A model generated the notes under the pieces. That model worked only from the letters and a program-made list of their open reading frames with translations, searched no databases and was not told the origin of the DNA. A program made the position numbers and the translations under genes. A DNA stretch of 64,000 bases from Deltaproteobacteria bacterium (lineage in GTDB: Bacteria; Desulfobacterota; Desulfobacteria; Desulfobacterales; SpSt-501), in the NCBI GenBank assembly GCA_016219005.1, contig JACRCN010000106.1:1-64000 (forward strand), read 5' to 3'. Of the stretch, positions 1 through 8,157 are shown piece after piece. The first letter of the stretch is position 1. Each line of letters begins with the position of its first letter.

Positions 1-3000
1 CCTCGCCGTGGTGAGCGAGCTGACCGGCTACCCCGCGGAGATGCTGGGCCTGGACATGGACATCGAGGCGGACCTCGGCATCGATTCCATCAAGCGCGTC
101 GAAATGCTCTCGTCCCTCGAGGAGCGGTCCCCCGGCCTGCCCTCCATCGCCCCCGAAGACATGGGTCGCCTTAAAACCCTGGCTCAGATCATCGCTTTCC
201 TGGGCGACCGGCAGTCCGCAGCGAAACCCTGGACCGGCCCCGAACCCCCTCCGGCCATCGCGCCGCCTGAAACCCGCGCCGGCGAGCGCCCGGCGCTGCA
301 TGCCGGCCTGCTCGCCGTGGTGAGCGAGTTGACCGGCTACCCCGCGGAGATGCTGGGCCTGGACATGGACATCGAGGCGGACCTCGGCATCGATTCCATC
401 AAACGCGTCGAAATCCTCTCGGCCCTCGAGGAGCGGTTCCCAGGTCTACCTCCCATCGCCCCCGAAGACATGGGTCGCCTTAAAACCCTGGCTCAAATCA
501 TCGATCTCCTTTCCGCGCCCGCCCCGCGCGCTGCCGTGCCGACGGCCGAACCGGAGAGCCCTACCCCTATGCAGCGGACCGCCGCGGGAACCTGCGCCCT
601 GGAGACCGTGCAGGCAGTCGCCGCCGCGGCGCACCTCGCCCGGCGGCAGGCCGTCACGCTGGCCGAAGCGCCGCCGCTCGCGGAAACGCCGATCGTTTTG
701 CCCAAGGGGCGCAAGGTGTTCGTCACCGACGACCGTACCGGCCTTTCCCAGGCCATCACGGCCGAACTCGGGGCGAAGGGCATCAACACGGTGCTGGTCT
801 CCATCGACATTCTGAACTACAAGAAAGACATGCCCCATGCCTCCGGGCTCGTGATCGTGCCGGATCCGAAATCGACGGCCGTCGCGGCGGATCTCAAGCA
901 CGCGTTCGAACTCGCGAAAGCCTTCGCGCCCGATCTCATGGAATCCGCGCGGCTCGAAGCCGCTTTCTTCGCTACCGTGACCCGCATGGACGGCGCGTTC
1001 GGTTTCAGCGGGCAGCCCATCTCGAACCCGATGCAGGGCGCGCTGGCGGGGCTTGCCAAAACGGCCGCGGTGGAATGGCCGGAGGTGCGTTGCCACGCTC
1101 TGGACATCGCCCCCGGCTGGACCGATCATCGCGCCGTGGCCCAGGCCGTCGTCGGGGAACTCATGGCCCGAGGTCCGGTGGAGATCGGCCTGAACCCGGA
1201 TGCCCGCCGGACACCGACGCTCGTCCCGCAAGCCTACCCCGACGGGGCCATCGACATCGCCCCGGGGGACCTGGTGGTGATCAGCGGCGGCGCGCGCGGC
1301 ATCACGGCCGCCTGCACCCTCGAACTGGCCCGGCGCGCCCGGCCCACGCTGGTGTTGCTCGGCCGTTCGCCGGAGCCCGCAGCGGAGCCGAAGTGGATGC
1401 AGGAAATCGAAGAGCCTTCGGCGATCAAAAAAGCGCTGCTCGAAAACGAGTTCGCCGGCATGCCCGCCAAGCCCGCCGAGGTGGAACGCCGCCTCAAGCT
1501 CCTCATCGCCAACCGCGAGATCTCCCGGAATCTGGAAGCACTGGAGACGGCCGGGGCCATGGTTCATTATCACGCCGTCGATGTCCGGGATGCCGGTCAG
1601 GTAAAACGAATCATCGACGAGGCGCGAGCCGCGCACGGACCGGTTTGCGCGTTGATCCACGGCGCCGGGGTGCTGGAGGACCGCCTCATCGTCGACAAGA
1701 GCCCCGAGCAGTTCGAGCGCGTCTTCGACACCAAGGTGAAGGGCTTCCAGGCTCTGCTCGCGGCCGTGCCGGAGGACGAGTTGAAGGTCATCGTGGCCTT
1801 CTCCTCGGTCACCGCCCGCATCGGGAACAAGGGCCAGGCGGACTACGCCATGGCCAACGAAGCGCTGAATAAGCTGGCCTGGGTCGAGTCGCTGCGGCGG
1901 CCGGGCTGCCGGGTCGTGTCCGTCAACTGGGGACCCTGGGAATGCGGCATGGTCACGCCCACGCTCAAGCGCGAGTTCGAACGCCAGGGGGTCACCCTGC
2001 TGCCGGCAGCCGACGGCGCCCTCTCCCTGCTGCGGGAGATGGCCCGCGATACGGCTGCCACGGTCGAGGTGGTGATCGGCGGGACCTTGAACCCGGCCAC
2101 CATCGAAATCGTCACGGAAAAGTCAAAACCCCATCTGGCGATGCTGTTCGAGCGTGAAATCGACGCCGAGTCCTACCCGATCCTCAAGTCGCATGTGATC
2201 GACGGCAAGCCGGTGGTGCCGATGGCGATGATGGCCGAGTGGTTCGGCCACGGCGCGTTGCACGAAAACCCGGGACTCGTGCTGCATGGCCTCGAGGACA
2301 TCCGCATCCTGAACGGCATTCGTCTGAGCGAGCAGACCAAGCTCATCCGCCTGCTGGCCGGCAAAGCGCAGAGCCGGGAGGGCGGCTTCGAGGTCGAACT
2401 CGAGCTCCGCAACGGCCTGCGCGAGGGCAAGGACATCATCCACTCCCGGGCCCGGGCCATTTTGGCCGAAAACCCGGCGCAACCGCCGGAGTTCCGCCTG
2501 CCCGAGGCGCTCTCGGCCAGCGACTACCCACGGAGCGCGGCCGAGATCTACGAAAAGGTTCTCTTCCACGGCATTCGCCTCCACGGCCTGCGCACGGTGC
2601 GCACCTGCTCCGCGGCCGGCATGGTGGCGGATGTGTCGGGTGCGCCGGCGCCGAATCAGTGGATGGAGAGCCCGCTGCGCAACAGCTGGCTGTTCGACCC
2701 GCTGGTGCTCGATTCGGCTTTCCAGATGGCAAGCCTCTGGTGCTACGAGCAGCGCGGATGCGTCTCGCTGCCCATCCACGTCGCCTCCTACCGGCAGTTC
2801 CGGCCCGCGTTTCCGGCCGAGGGCGTCACGGTCGTGCTCGAGATGCGGGATGCCACGGACAAGAAAATGCGCGGCGACTTCACGTTCCTGGACGCAAACA
2901 GCGCGGTGGTGGCGCGTCTGGCCGGCTACGAGGCCGTCATGGACCCGTTGCTGAACCGCGCCTTCAAGCCGAGTGGCGCTCCGTCCCGCGCGCGGGATGG

Positions 3001-3007
3001 CGGATAG
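1..3007 (+). CDS. pfaA: PfaA-like polyunsaturated fatty acid/polyketide synthase, 3' part (ACP-ACP-KR-DH)
   Basis: The reading frame is open from base 2, so the 5' end (expected KS and acyltransferase domains) lies outside the window. Counting codons from base 2, two acyl carrier proteins come first, each with the Pfa-type motif LGIDSIKRVE; the phosphopantetheine serines are about residues 29 and 132. A ketoreductase follows, with NADPH motif GGARGIT near residue 423 and catalytic tyrosine in GQADYAMAN near residue 613. The C-terminus is a double-hotdog dehydratase of the PKS type, with HVIDGKPVVPM near 730 and LVLDSAFQ near 901. This order (ACP repeats, KR, DH) matches the known end of PfaA. 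These enzymes build polyenoyl chains in the cytosol by iterative condensation. A strong terminator follows at 3047. Family assignment is firm; the product is inferred from the pfaC-ole locus at 19.8-30.9 kb. Confidence 0.88.
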   Translation, partial: LAVVSELTGYPAEMLGLDMDIEADLGIDSIKRVEMLSSLEERSPGLPSIAPEDMGRLKTLAQIIAFLGDRQSAAKPWTGPEPPPAIAPPETRAGERPALHAGLLAVVSELTGYPAEMLGLDMDIEADLGIDSIKRVEILSALEERFPGLPPIAPEDMGRLKTLAQIIDLLSAPAPRAAVPTAEPESPTPMQRTAAGTCALETVQAVAAAAHLARRQAVTLAEAPPLAETPIVLPKGRKVFVTDDRTGLSQAITAELGAKGINTVLVSIDILNYKKDMPHASGLVIVPDPKSTAVAADLKHAFELAKAFAPDLMESARLEAAFFATVTRMDGAFGFSGQPISNPMQGALAGLAKTAAVEWPEVRCHALDIAPGWTDHRAVAQAVVGELMARGPVEIGLNPDARRTPTLVPQAYPDGAIDIAPGDLVVISGGARGITAACTLELARRARPTLVLLGRSPEPAAEPKWMQEIEEPSAIKKALLENEFAGMPAKPAEVERRLKLLIANREISRNLEALETAGAMVHYHAVDVRDAGQVKRIIDEARAAHGPVCALIHGAGVLEDRLIVDKSPEQFERVFDTKVKGFQALLAAVPEDELKVIVAFSSVTARIGNKGQADYAMANEALNKLAWVESLRRPGCRVVSVNWGPWECGMVTPTLKREFERQGVTLLPAADGALSLLREMARDTAATVEVVIGGTLNPATIEIVTEKSKPHLAMLFEREIDAESYPILKSHVIDGKPVVPMAMMAEWFGHGALHENPGLVLHGLEDIRILNGIRLSEQTKLIRLLAGKAQSREGGFEVELELRNGLREGKDIIHSRARAILAENPAQPPEFRLPEALSASDYPRSAAEIYEKVLFHGIRLHGLRTVRTCSAAGMVADVSGAPAPNQWMESPLRNSWLFDPLVLDSAFQMASLWCYEQRGCVSLPIHVASYRQFRPAFPAEGVTVVLEMRDATDKKMRGDFTFLDANSAVVARLAGYEAVMDPLLNRAFKPSGAPSRARDGG
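2..509 (+). repeat. Tandem direct repeat encoding two near-identical ACPs
   Basis: Bases 2-200 and 311-509 are almost the same at DNA level, with a 309-base (103-codon) period. Only a handful of substitutions are visible, for example aag/aaa in the SIKR codons and atg/atc two codons later. The spacer linking the copies is Pro/Ala-rich. The first copy touches the window edge, so further ACP copies may lie upstream, as is usual in PfaA (often four to nine ACPs). Confidence 0.9.
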
Positions 3008-3046
3008 GGGAAACGCACACTCAGGATCTCAAATGGACGAGCGCCG

Positions 3047-3086
3047 CAAAGCCGCATGCACATCGCATACGGCTTTGTTCTTTCTT
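3047..3086 (+). terminator. Rho-independent terminator after the pfaA-like gene
   Basis: Stem CAAAGCCGCATG pairs with CATACGGCTTTG (one mismatch) around a 7-base loop, followed directly by TTCTTTCTT. It lies 40 bases after the stop codon of the synthase gene and should separate it from the downstream flavoenzyme gene. Confidence 0.75.
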
Positions 3087-3128
3087 GGAGCAAAAAACGG
3101 CGCAGCGCGGCTTTACGCTTGAGGAAGA

Positions 3129-3173
3129 AGCGTTTTTCATTTGCCGGCGAGAGGCCGGCACATGAAAAACGCT
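3129..3173. repeat. Long inverted repeat (20-bp arms, 5-base loop)
   Basis: Arms at 3129-3148 and 3154-3173 are reverse complements with one mismatch around the loop GAGAG. The 3' arm lacks a following T run, so this is a very stable hairpin rather than an obvious terminator. It lies between the terminator at 3047 and the gene starting at 3310. It could be a second termination or processing site, or an attenuator for the downstream gene. Confidence 0.7.
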
Positions 3174-3309
3174 CGGGCGCTATGCGGTGAAATTTATTAA
3201 GCGATTGCGCCATGACCGGCTGCCGAAAAATGCGAAGTTTCATCAAAGCCGTGCTCTGAACCCTGAAACCCGTCCCGGGAAAAACCTCCAATCGAAAGCG
3301 ATGGTTCCC

Positions 3310-4284
3310 ATGCTCACGACGCGCATCACCGAATTTTTCAGCGTCGAACGGCCCATCGTGCAAGGCGGGCTCATGTGGGTGGCCAAGGCCGGGCTTGTGT
3401 CGGCCGTATCCAACGCGGGCGGCATGGGCTTCATGACCGCCCTCACCTTCCCGGACGCTGAAAGCCTGCGGGCGGAAATCCGAACATGCCGGTCACTGAC
3501 CGACAAACCTTTCGGGGTCAACCTGACCTTTCTGCCAACGCTGCGGCCTCCGGACTACTCCGCCTACATCGATGTCTGCGCCGAGGACGGGATCCGGTTC
3601 ATCGAAACCGCCGGACGGAACCCGGAGAAATACCTGCCGCGGATCAAGTCCGCCGGCATCAAGGTCATCCACAAGTGCACCTCGGTCCGGCACGCGCTCA
3701 AGGCGCAAAGGATCGGCTGCGACGCCATCAGCATCGACGGGTTCGAGGCCGCCGGCCATCCCGGGGAGGATGACGTCACCACGCTGATCCTCGTGCCGCT
3801 TGTCCGCGATGCGGTCGACCTGCCCCTCATCGCCTCCGGCGGGTTTGCCGACGGCCGCGGACTGGTGGCCGCACTCGCGCTGGGTGCGGACGGGATGAAC
3901 ATGGGCACGCGCTTCGTAGCCACCCGCGAAGCGCCGGTGCACGAAAACGTGAAACAGGCGCTGATCCGCCACAGTGAAGTCGACACGCGCTTGATCATGC
4001 GCACCCTCCGGAACACCGAGCGCGTGCTCCACAGTCAGGCCGTCGACAAGGTCCTCGAGATCGAAAGCAGTGGCACTCCCAGCATCCAGGACCTCATTCC
4101 CTTTGTCTCAGGGCTGGTGGGCAAGGAGATGCTGGAGGACGGCGACATGAACAAGGGCACCCTGGCCGCCGGGCAATGCGTCGGGCTGATCCGCGATATC
4201 CCCACTTGCCGGGAACTGCTCGACCGGGTCATGGCCGAAGCCGAGGAGATCATCAAGACCCGCTTCGGCCGGATGCTTTCGTAA
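3310..4284 (+). CDS. Nitronate monooxygenase / FabK-type FMN flavoenzyme
   Basis: This 324-residue protein belongs to the NAD(P)H-dependent flavin oxidoreductase (2-nitropropane dioxygenase-like) TIM-barrel family. Signatures are the N-terminal ERPIVQGGLMWVA, the family block GFEAAGHPGEDDV and the phosphate-binding LIASGGFADG followed by ALGADGMNMGTRF. Upstream in-frame codons exist, but homologues normally start at MLTTRIT, so 3310 was chosen; an ATG at 3301 is possible and no strong ribosome site separates them. PfaD, the enoyl reductase of PUFA synthases, belongs to the same superfamily but is usually much longer (about 540 residues). Position behind pfaA suggests this short protein could act as a trans enoyl reductase; that is inference, and nitronate oxidation remains possible. 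Confidence 0.82.
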   Translation: MLTTRITEFFSVERPIVQGGLMWVAKAGLVSAVSNAGGMGFMTALTFPDAESLRAEIRTCRSLTDKPFGVNLTFLPTLRPPDYSAYIDVCAEDGIRFIETAGRNPEKYLPRIKSAGIKVIHKCTSVRHALKAQRIGCDAISIDGFEAAGHPGEDDVTTLILVPLVRDAVDLPLIASGGFADGRGLVAALALGADGMNMGTRFVATREAPVHENVKQALIRHSEVDTRLIMRTLRNTERVLHSQAVDKVLEIESSGTPSIQDLIPFVSGLVGKEMLEDGDMNKGTLAAGQCVGLIRDIPTCRELLDRVMAEAEEIIKTRFGRMLS

Positions 4285-4392
4285 AGAAGTTGAGTTCAAT
4301 CAGATCGGCTTGCATCGTTGTGAGAACGGCATCCAGCCGTGGTGATCCTGGCTGAACGCCACGCCCGTTGAAAATGGAGTGAGGGAATTACA

Positions 4393-4857
4393 TTGTCGAC
4401 GATTGCTTTCCAGGACCAGATCCCCGACAACCGCTGCTATGGCTGCGGCCCTTCCAATCACGACGGGCTGCGGATCAAAAGCTACTGGGAAGGGGACGAG
4501 TCGATATGCATCTACCAGCCCGAACGCCACCATTCGGCGGGCCCGCCGCAATTCCTGAACGGCGGCATCATTGCGACCCTCATCGATTGTCACAGCGTAT
4601 GCACCGCCATCGCTCACGCCTATAACCTCGAAAACCGCCCGATCGGATCCGATCCCCATATCTGGTGCGTCACGGCCAACCTGAACGTGTCCTACCTGCG
4701 CCCGACCCCGCTCGGCCTGCCGGTGGCGCTGCGCGCCCGAATCACCGACTCCGGCCCGAAAAAGACCCTGCTGCAGTGCTCGCTATATTCAAATTCGAAT
4801 GAGTGCGCCCGCGGTGAGATCGTGGCGGTGCGGGTGCCAAATACCTGGCGAAGCTAA
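4393..4857 (+). CDS. PaaI-like hotdog-fold thioesterase
   Basis: This 154-residue hotdog protein resembles the 4HBT/PaaI acyl-CoA thioesterases, with the helix motif FLNGGIIATLIDCH (compare HGG..A.L.D of the family) and a conserved CYGCGPSNHDGL start typical of this subgroup. The start is TTG at 4393, with GAGGGA six bases upstream; no in-frame ATG exists near the N-terminus. It follows the flavoenzyme gene by 108 bases on the same strand. Cytosolic hydrolysis of an acyl-CoA or acyl-ACP is the family role. In this setting it could release chains made by the neighbouring synthase, but no substrate can be read from the sequence. Confidence 0.75.
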   Translation: MSTIAFQDQIPDNRCYGCGPSNHDGLRIKSYWEGDESICIYQPERHHSAGPPQFLNGGIIATLIDCHSVCTAIAHAYNLENRPIGSDPHIWCVTANLNVSYLRPTPLGLPVALRARITDSGPKKTLLQCSLYSNSNECARGEIVAVRVPNTWRS

Positions 4858-5452
4858 GGAAGGCAACCTCGCAAAATTCGCCTCCGGCCTCAAGGCCGAA
4901 CTTGCCGGCCGGGTCAAACCCGCAGCTTGTCTCCGTTCTGGTGTGCGCTGAGAAAGGAGCACGGTACGCGAGTATCGAGCGGGCGTTTCAGCAGGAGGAG
5001 GTCAGGAAGATTTTCTACCGCAACGGCGGTTTGGAGGAAGGGTCATGACTGTAGATGCGAAGATGGTAAAAATATTTTTTAGCTGTCCACTCATCCGACA
5101 ACTGTCGTCGATGGAGTCAAAGATTACCTCCAAGCGGAAAACAAACCCATTGGTGCCGCACAGGCAATGGCGTCAGCGCTAACCACTCTAACGAGTTTTG
5201 CCCAGGCAGTGATAGAAAATCCCCGGGTGCAGGCAGCGGGAAAAAGAGTGTCAGTCTTGGCGGTGCTCACAGATGGTGCGGCTGCTTTGAATCAATTTAA
5301 TGGAGAAGCCGGCACCATCCGCGCCCGAGCTGATCGAACGGGTCAACGCCGACCTGTTCAACCACATCCGGCACGCTCCCCCGCCGGACGACATCGCCAC
5401 AATCGCGGGCATCGAAAAGGGCGATCGATTCTGAAAATCCTTAGGTGTCAGT
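4858..5452. other. Gene-poor stretch with decayed coding fragments
   Basis: No intact gene is supported here. A start-less open frame on the + strand from 5083 to about 5340 reads as a plausible helical protein segment (VVDGVKDYLQAENKPIG, then ALTTLTSFAQAVIENPRVQ). It then appears to change frame to one ending at 5433 with the segment PELIERVNADLFNHIR. A further open frame ending near 5047 reads ARYASIERAFQQEEVRKIF. The pattern suggests remnants of one or more disrupted genes. No family was recognised. Confidence 0.4.
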
Positions 5453-5701
5453 TCACCCCACGCCCCGGCTGACGTTGGCCGGTATGCACGGCAGCTCGAC
5501 CGTCTCCAGCGTTCCGATGTAGGTCTTGCACGGCTGGCAGAACTTTTTAGGCCTTCCCCGGCCGGCCCACAGCAGCTTCATCCGGTGGGAGATGCCGCAT
5601 CGCGGGCAGGTACATTCCATGGTGATACCGTCTTCGCCCGGCCGATACGGTATCTCGTCACATTCAACCTCGACGCGCAGGCCCATTTTCTTCGATCGCA
5701 T
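5453..5701 (-). CDS. Small zinc-ribbon-like protein of unknown function
   Basis: This 82-residue basic protein has paired cysteines, CTCPRCG near residue 30 and CQPC near residue 57. That spacing suggests a single four-cysteine zinc ribbon, with a basic RGRPKK stretch between the pairs. It starts 15 bases after the ribbon-helix-helix gene on the same strand, so the two probably form a small operon. A DNA- or RNA-binding role is an inference from the zinc ribbon and basic segment; no family was recognised. Confidence 0.55.
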   Translation of the reverse strand: MRSKKMGLRVEVECDEIPYRPGEDGITMECTCPRCGISHRMKLLWAGRGRPKKFCQPCKTYIGTLETVELPCIPANVSRGVG

Positions 5702-5716
5702 CGTTCAACCTCCCTT

Positions 5717-5869
5717 TCATTTTTTCTGCTTGACATACTTCCGGACCAGCTCCCGGATCGCCTCCTCCAGGAGTTCCCCCAGCGCCCTGTCCGTGTCCAC
5801 GGCCAGGTGCTTGAGGGCCTTCAGAAGTTCGTCGTCGATGCGTGTGGAAAAGGTCTTTTTCTGCCCCAT
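5717..5869 (-). CDS. Ribbon-helix-helix (CopG/Arc-type) DNA-binding protein
   Basis: This 50-residue protein has the classic ribbon-helix-helix layout: a short beta strand KTFSTRIDDELLKAL, then helices HLAVDTDRALGELLEEAIREL and a Lys-rich tail. Such proteins bind operators as dimers and often repress their own promoter. The start is the ATG at 5869; a TTG at 5905 would add 12 residues but overlaps the likely promoter. The next gene encodes a zinc-ribbon protein rather than a recognisable toxin, so a toxin-antitoxin pair is not supported. Confidence 0.65.
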   Translation of the reverse strand: MGQKKTFSTRIDDELLKALKHLAVDTDRALGELLEEAIRELVRKYVKQKK

Positions 5870-5879
5870 GCAAGAAAGC

Positions 5880-5960
5880 TTATAATAAAGTTTAATATAT
5901 TTCAAGTATTTTTTCTTTCTTTTTTTAAAATATTATTTCTTTCTTTTTTTAAATTACTCG
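5880..5960 (-). promoter_or_regulatory. AT-rich promoter region with duplicated oligo-A/T block
   Basis: On the minus strand a possible -35 CTTGAA and -10 TATAAG (16-base spacing) lie just ahead of the ribbon-helix-helix gene. That would give a very short leader, and no ribosome site is visible. Upstream, the block TTTCTTTCTTTTTTTAAA (plus-strand reading) occurs twice, about 23 bases apart, and could be curved DNA or an autoregulatory site. The region differs sharply from the GC-rich surroundings. Confidence 0.4.
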
Positions 5961-6128
5961 TGGGAAATCCAGAGGCTGAAGGCGGGGGAAGGGAAAGCAT
6001 CGGTCGGGGGGGATGGAACGTGCAAAGTGGTGCAGCTACATGCGGTGTGCGGAGCAGCCGGCAGCGATGAAACAGTTCATCGAGCCGGCCTGCTTCTCCA
6101 GGATGCCGCTCAGGTTCACGGCCCGGGA

Positions 6129-6158
6129 TTGACAGCGCCTGACGCCGTTGGCTATAGT
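6129..6158 (+). promoter_or_regulatory. Sigma-70-type promoter with start codon at the likely +1
   Basis: TTGACA (6129-6134) and TATAGT (6153-6158) are separated by 18 bases. The ATG of the following gene begins at 6166, eight bases after the -10 box. The predicted transcript would therefore be leaderless or nearly so, consistent with the absence of a ribosome-binding site. Confidence 0.7.
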
Positions 6159-6165
6159 CCGGGGC

Positions 6166-7320
6166 ATGCGCAAGAGGGTCCCCGATGCGGTCATCGTCGG
6201 CGCGGGGCCGGCCGGATCAACCGCGGCGTTTCTGCTGGCCGCAAACGGGCTGCGCGTGGTGATCCTGGACCGGAGTCCTTTCCCCCGCGAGAAGCTTTGC
6301 GGCGGGCTGCTGACGCGGAAGACGATCCAAACCCTCGCGGCCGTATTTGGCGTGACGGCCGATACCCTCAGATCCGAAAAGGTCATCCGCCACGAGAGCC
6401 GCGGGTATCTCGTCGGCGGCCGCAACCGAAGGCCGATTCACGGAACGCTGGATTACCCCTTTCACCTGGTGGACCGAACGGTCTACGACCATTTCTGGCT
6501 GGAGCGGGCCGTTTCCGCCGGCGCCGAGTTCAGGGCCGGGGCCCGGGTGATTGCCTTCAACCCCTCGACCAGTCAGGTCGTGACCTCCGGCGGCGACCTT
6601 CTGCAGGGAAAGTTCGTTCTGGGCGCGGACGGCGTTGCAAGCCGCGTGCGCAGCGCCCTGCGGCGGGCCGGCAGAATAGCGGACCCACGAGGCGGCGAGA
6701 CCGCCATCGCCATCGAAACGTTTGTCCCGCGCACTGTTTCCGGCGCCTTCCCGGACTACCCGTGCCTGCATTACGGCTATATCCCCTGGGGATATGCCTG
6801 GTCTTTCCCCGCACCCGAACGCCAGGCCCTCGGCATTCTCGCGCTGAGACATAAGGCCGGCCACCGGGTCGCATCGTGTTTCCGGGATTTCCTCTCGTCG
6901 CAACCGGTCCGCATGGAAAAGGAACTGCGCTTTCAATCCCGGAGCCTGCCGTATGGAAATTATCTCGCGACTCCCGGCTGGAAAAACACCCTCCTTCTCG
7001 GAGACGCCGCCGGCCTGGCCGACCCCTTCCTGGGTGAAGGAATCTACTACGCCCACCGCAGCGCGCAACTGGCCGCGGATGCCATACTGGAAACCCGGTC
7101 GCGGCCGGAGTCGGCCCTGCAGGTCTACCGGTCCCGTTTCCTCCGTATCCTCTACCCGGAGCTCCGCTTTGCCCACGCCGCCCGCCGCCTGATCTTCTCC
7201 CTGCCACTACGTCTTTATTATCCGGTTGTAAGCTCGCTGCTGCGTGCGATGCCGAAAATATGGGAGGAAACGATCCAAGGTCAGCGGAGATTCAGGTGGT
7301 TAAAAAAATTGAATGCCTGA
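6166..7320 (+). CDS. Geranylgeranyl reductase-family FAD oxidoreductase
   Basis: This 384-residue flavoprotein has the N-terminal FAD dinucleotide motif VIVGAGPAGSTAAF, the second FAD contact GADGVASRVR near residue 150, and the GD motif LLGDAAGLADPFLGEG near residue 280. These are diagnostic of the GGR/FixC branch of the PHBH-like flavoproteins. Members reduce isoprenoid double bonds in lipids or act as FAD-dependent electron-transfer dehydrogenases. ATG 6166 is preferred over a TTG at 6148, which would lie inside the promoter. The gene stands alone and converges with the hydrolase at 7366. A role in lipid hydrogenation is plausible beside lipid-synthesis genes but cannot be assigned. Confidence 0.78.
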   Translation: MRKRVPDAVIVGAGPAGSTAAFLLAANGLRVVILDRSPFPREKLCGGLLTRKTIQTLAAVFGVTADTLRSEKVIRHESRGYLVGGRNRRPIHGTLDYPFHLVDRTVYDHFWLERAVSAGAEFRAGARVIAFNPSTSQVVTSGGDLLQGKFVLGADGVASRVRSALRRAGRIADPRGGETAIAIETFVPRTVSGAFPDYPCLHYGYIPWGYAWSFPAPERQALGILALRHKAGHRVASCFRDFLSSQPVRMEKELRFQSRSLPYGNYLATPGWKNTLLLGDAAGLADPFLGEGIYYAHRSAQLAADAILETRSRPESALQVYRSRFLRILYPELRFAHAARRLIFSLPLRLYYPVVSSLLRAMPKIWEETIQGQRRFRWLKKLNA

Positions 7321-7365
7321 TGGAACCACAAGAGTTTTTATGAGGGTGAATAGGCGTGGCTCTAT

Positions 7366-8157
7366 TTAACCGGCGCCTGGGAGAAATCCGGCCAGCGCGC
7401 TGCTAAATACCTCCGTTCGCTCGATGTTGCACAGGTGCATGGCGGACGGGATGATCACCAGCCGGGATCCGGCAATCCGCTCATGCATGGCCCGGGAGGC
7501 TGAAACCGGAGTGCCGGGATCGTCTTCGCCGACGATGATCAGGGTGGAAAGCGTGATGCGGGCGAGCTGCTCCAGGTAATCGAGCCGGCGGATGGCCTCG
7601 GTGCATCCGACATAACCCGCCACGGGCGTGGCCAGGAACTGGCGCCGAACGCGCTCGACTTCAGGCGGCTTCGTTCTCAAATAGCCCGGCGTGAACCAGC
7701 GGGCCAGGGTGCCGTCGACCAGGGCCTGCAGCCCCTCTTTCAAGGCCGCGTCGATGCGTTCCTGGACGACCGGCTGGGCCTCCGGCGGCATCCGTGCGGA
7801 GGTGCTGCACAGGGACAGGCTCAGCAGACGCTCCGGATAAGCGAGAGCGATGCCCTGGCCGATCATGCCGCCCATGGACAGGCCAACGAAGTGCACCTGC
7901 CGGATCGCAAGCGCATCCATCAGCGCGACGGCGTCTGCCACCAGATCGTCCAAGCGGTAGGGAGCAGCCGGCACATCGCTGCCGCCGTGGCCGCGGGTGT
8001 CGTAGCGCAGGATCCGGAAACGAGATCGCAGGGCAACCAGCTGGGGGTCCCACATGGACATGCCGGAGGCGAGCGAGTGGCTCAGCATTACAACGGGCGC
8101 CTGCTCCGGCCCGCACAGCTCGTAACTGGTCGTGATCGTCCTGGTCGTGATGCGCAT
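7366..8157 (-). CDS. Alpha/beta hydrolase, 3-oxoadipate enol-lactonase-like
   Basis: This 263-residue alpha/beta hydrolase has the nucleophile elbow GLSMGG near residue 95, an acid in GEDDPGTP near 207 and the catalytic histidine in SAMHLCNIE near 240. The oxyanion-region motif is LSHSLASGMSMWD. The overall pattern resembles PcaD-type enol-lactone hydrolases, but no other aromatic-degradation gene is nearby, so the substrate is open. The start is ATG 8157, set by AAGGAGGGAGG just upstream; longer in-frame extensions lack support. It is the last gene of a probable minus-strand group behind the YvcK-like gene (133-base gap). Confidence 0.75.
   Translation of the reverse strand: MRITTRTITTSYELCGPEQAPVVMLSHSLASGMSMWDPQLVALRSRFRILRYDTRGHGGSDVPAAPYRLDDLVADAVALMDALAIRQVHFVGLSMGGMIGQGIALAYPERLLSLSLCSTSARMPPEAQPVVQERIDAALKEGLQALVDGTLARWFTPGYLRTKPPEVERVRRQFLATPVAGYVGCTEAIRRLDYLEQLARITLSTLIIVGEDDPGTPVSASRAMHERIAGSRLVIIPSAMHLCNIERTEVFSSALAGFLPGAG

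Noticed and set aside
446-1660. Long minus-strand open frame (404 codons) across the pfaA ketoreductase
   Set aside because: It is antisense to a gene with intact motifs, has no recognisable domain and reflects the low stop frequency of GC-rich DNA.
3310-4284. Flavoenzyme named PfaD outright
   Set aside because: It is about 200 residues shorter than PfaD and carries the nitronate monooxygenase GH.G block; only the neighbourhood suggests an enoyl reductase role.
5453-5869. Small operon considered as a toxin-antitoxin pair
   Set aside because: The second protein has a zinc-ribbon pattern and no toxin family motif, and the ribbon-helix-helix protein lacks a toxin-binding tail.
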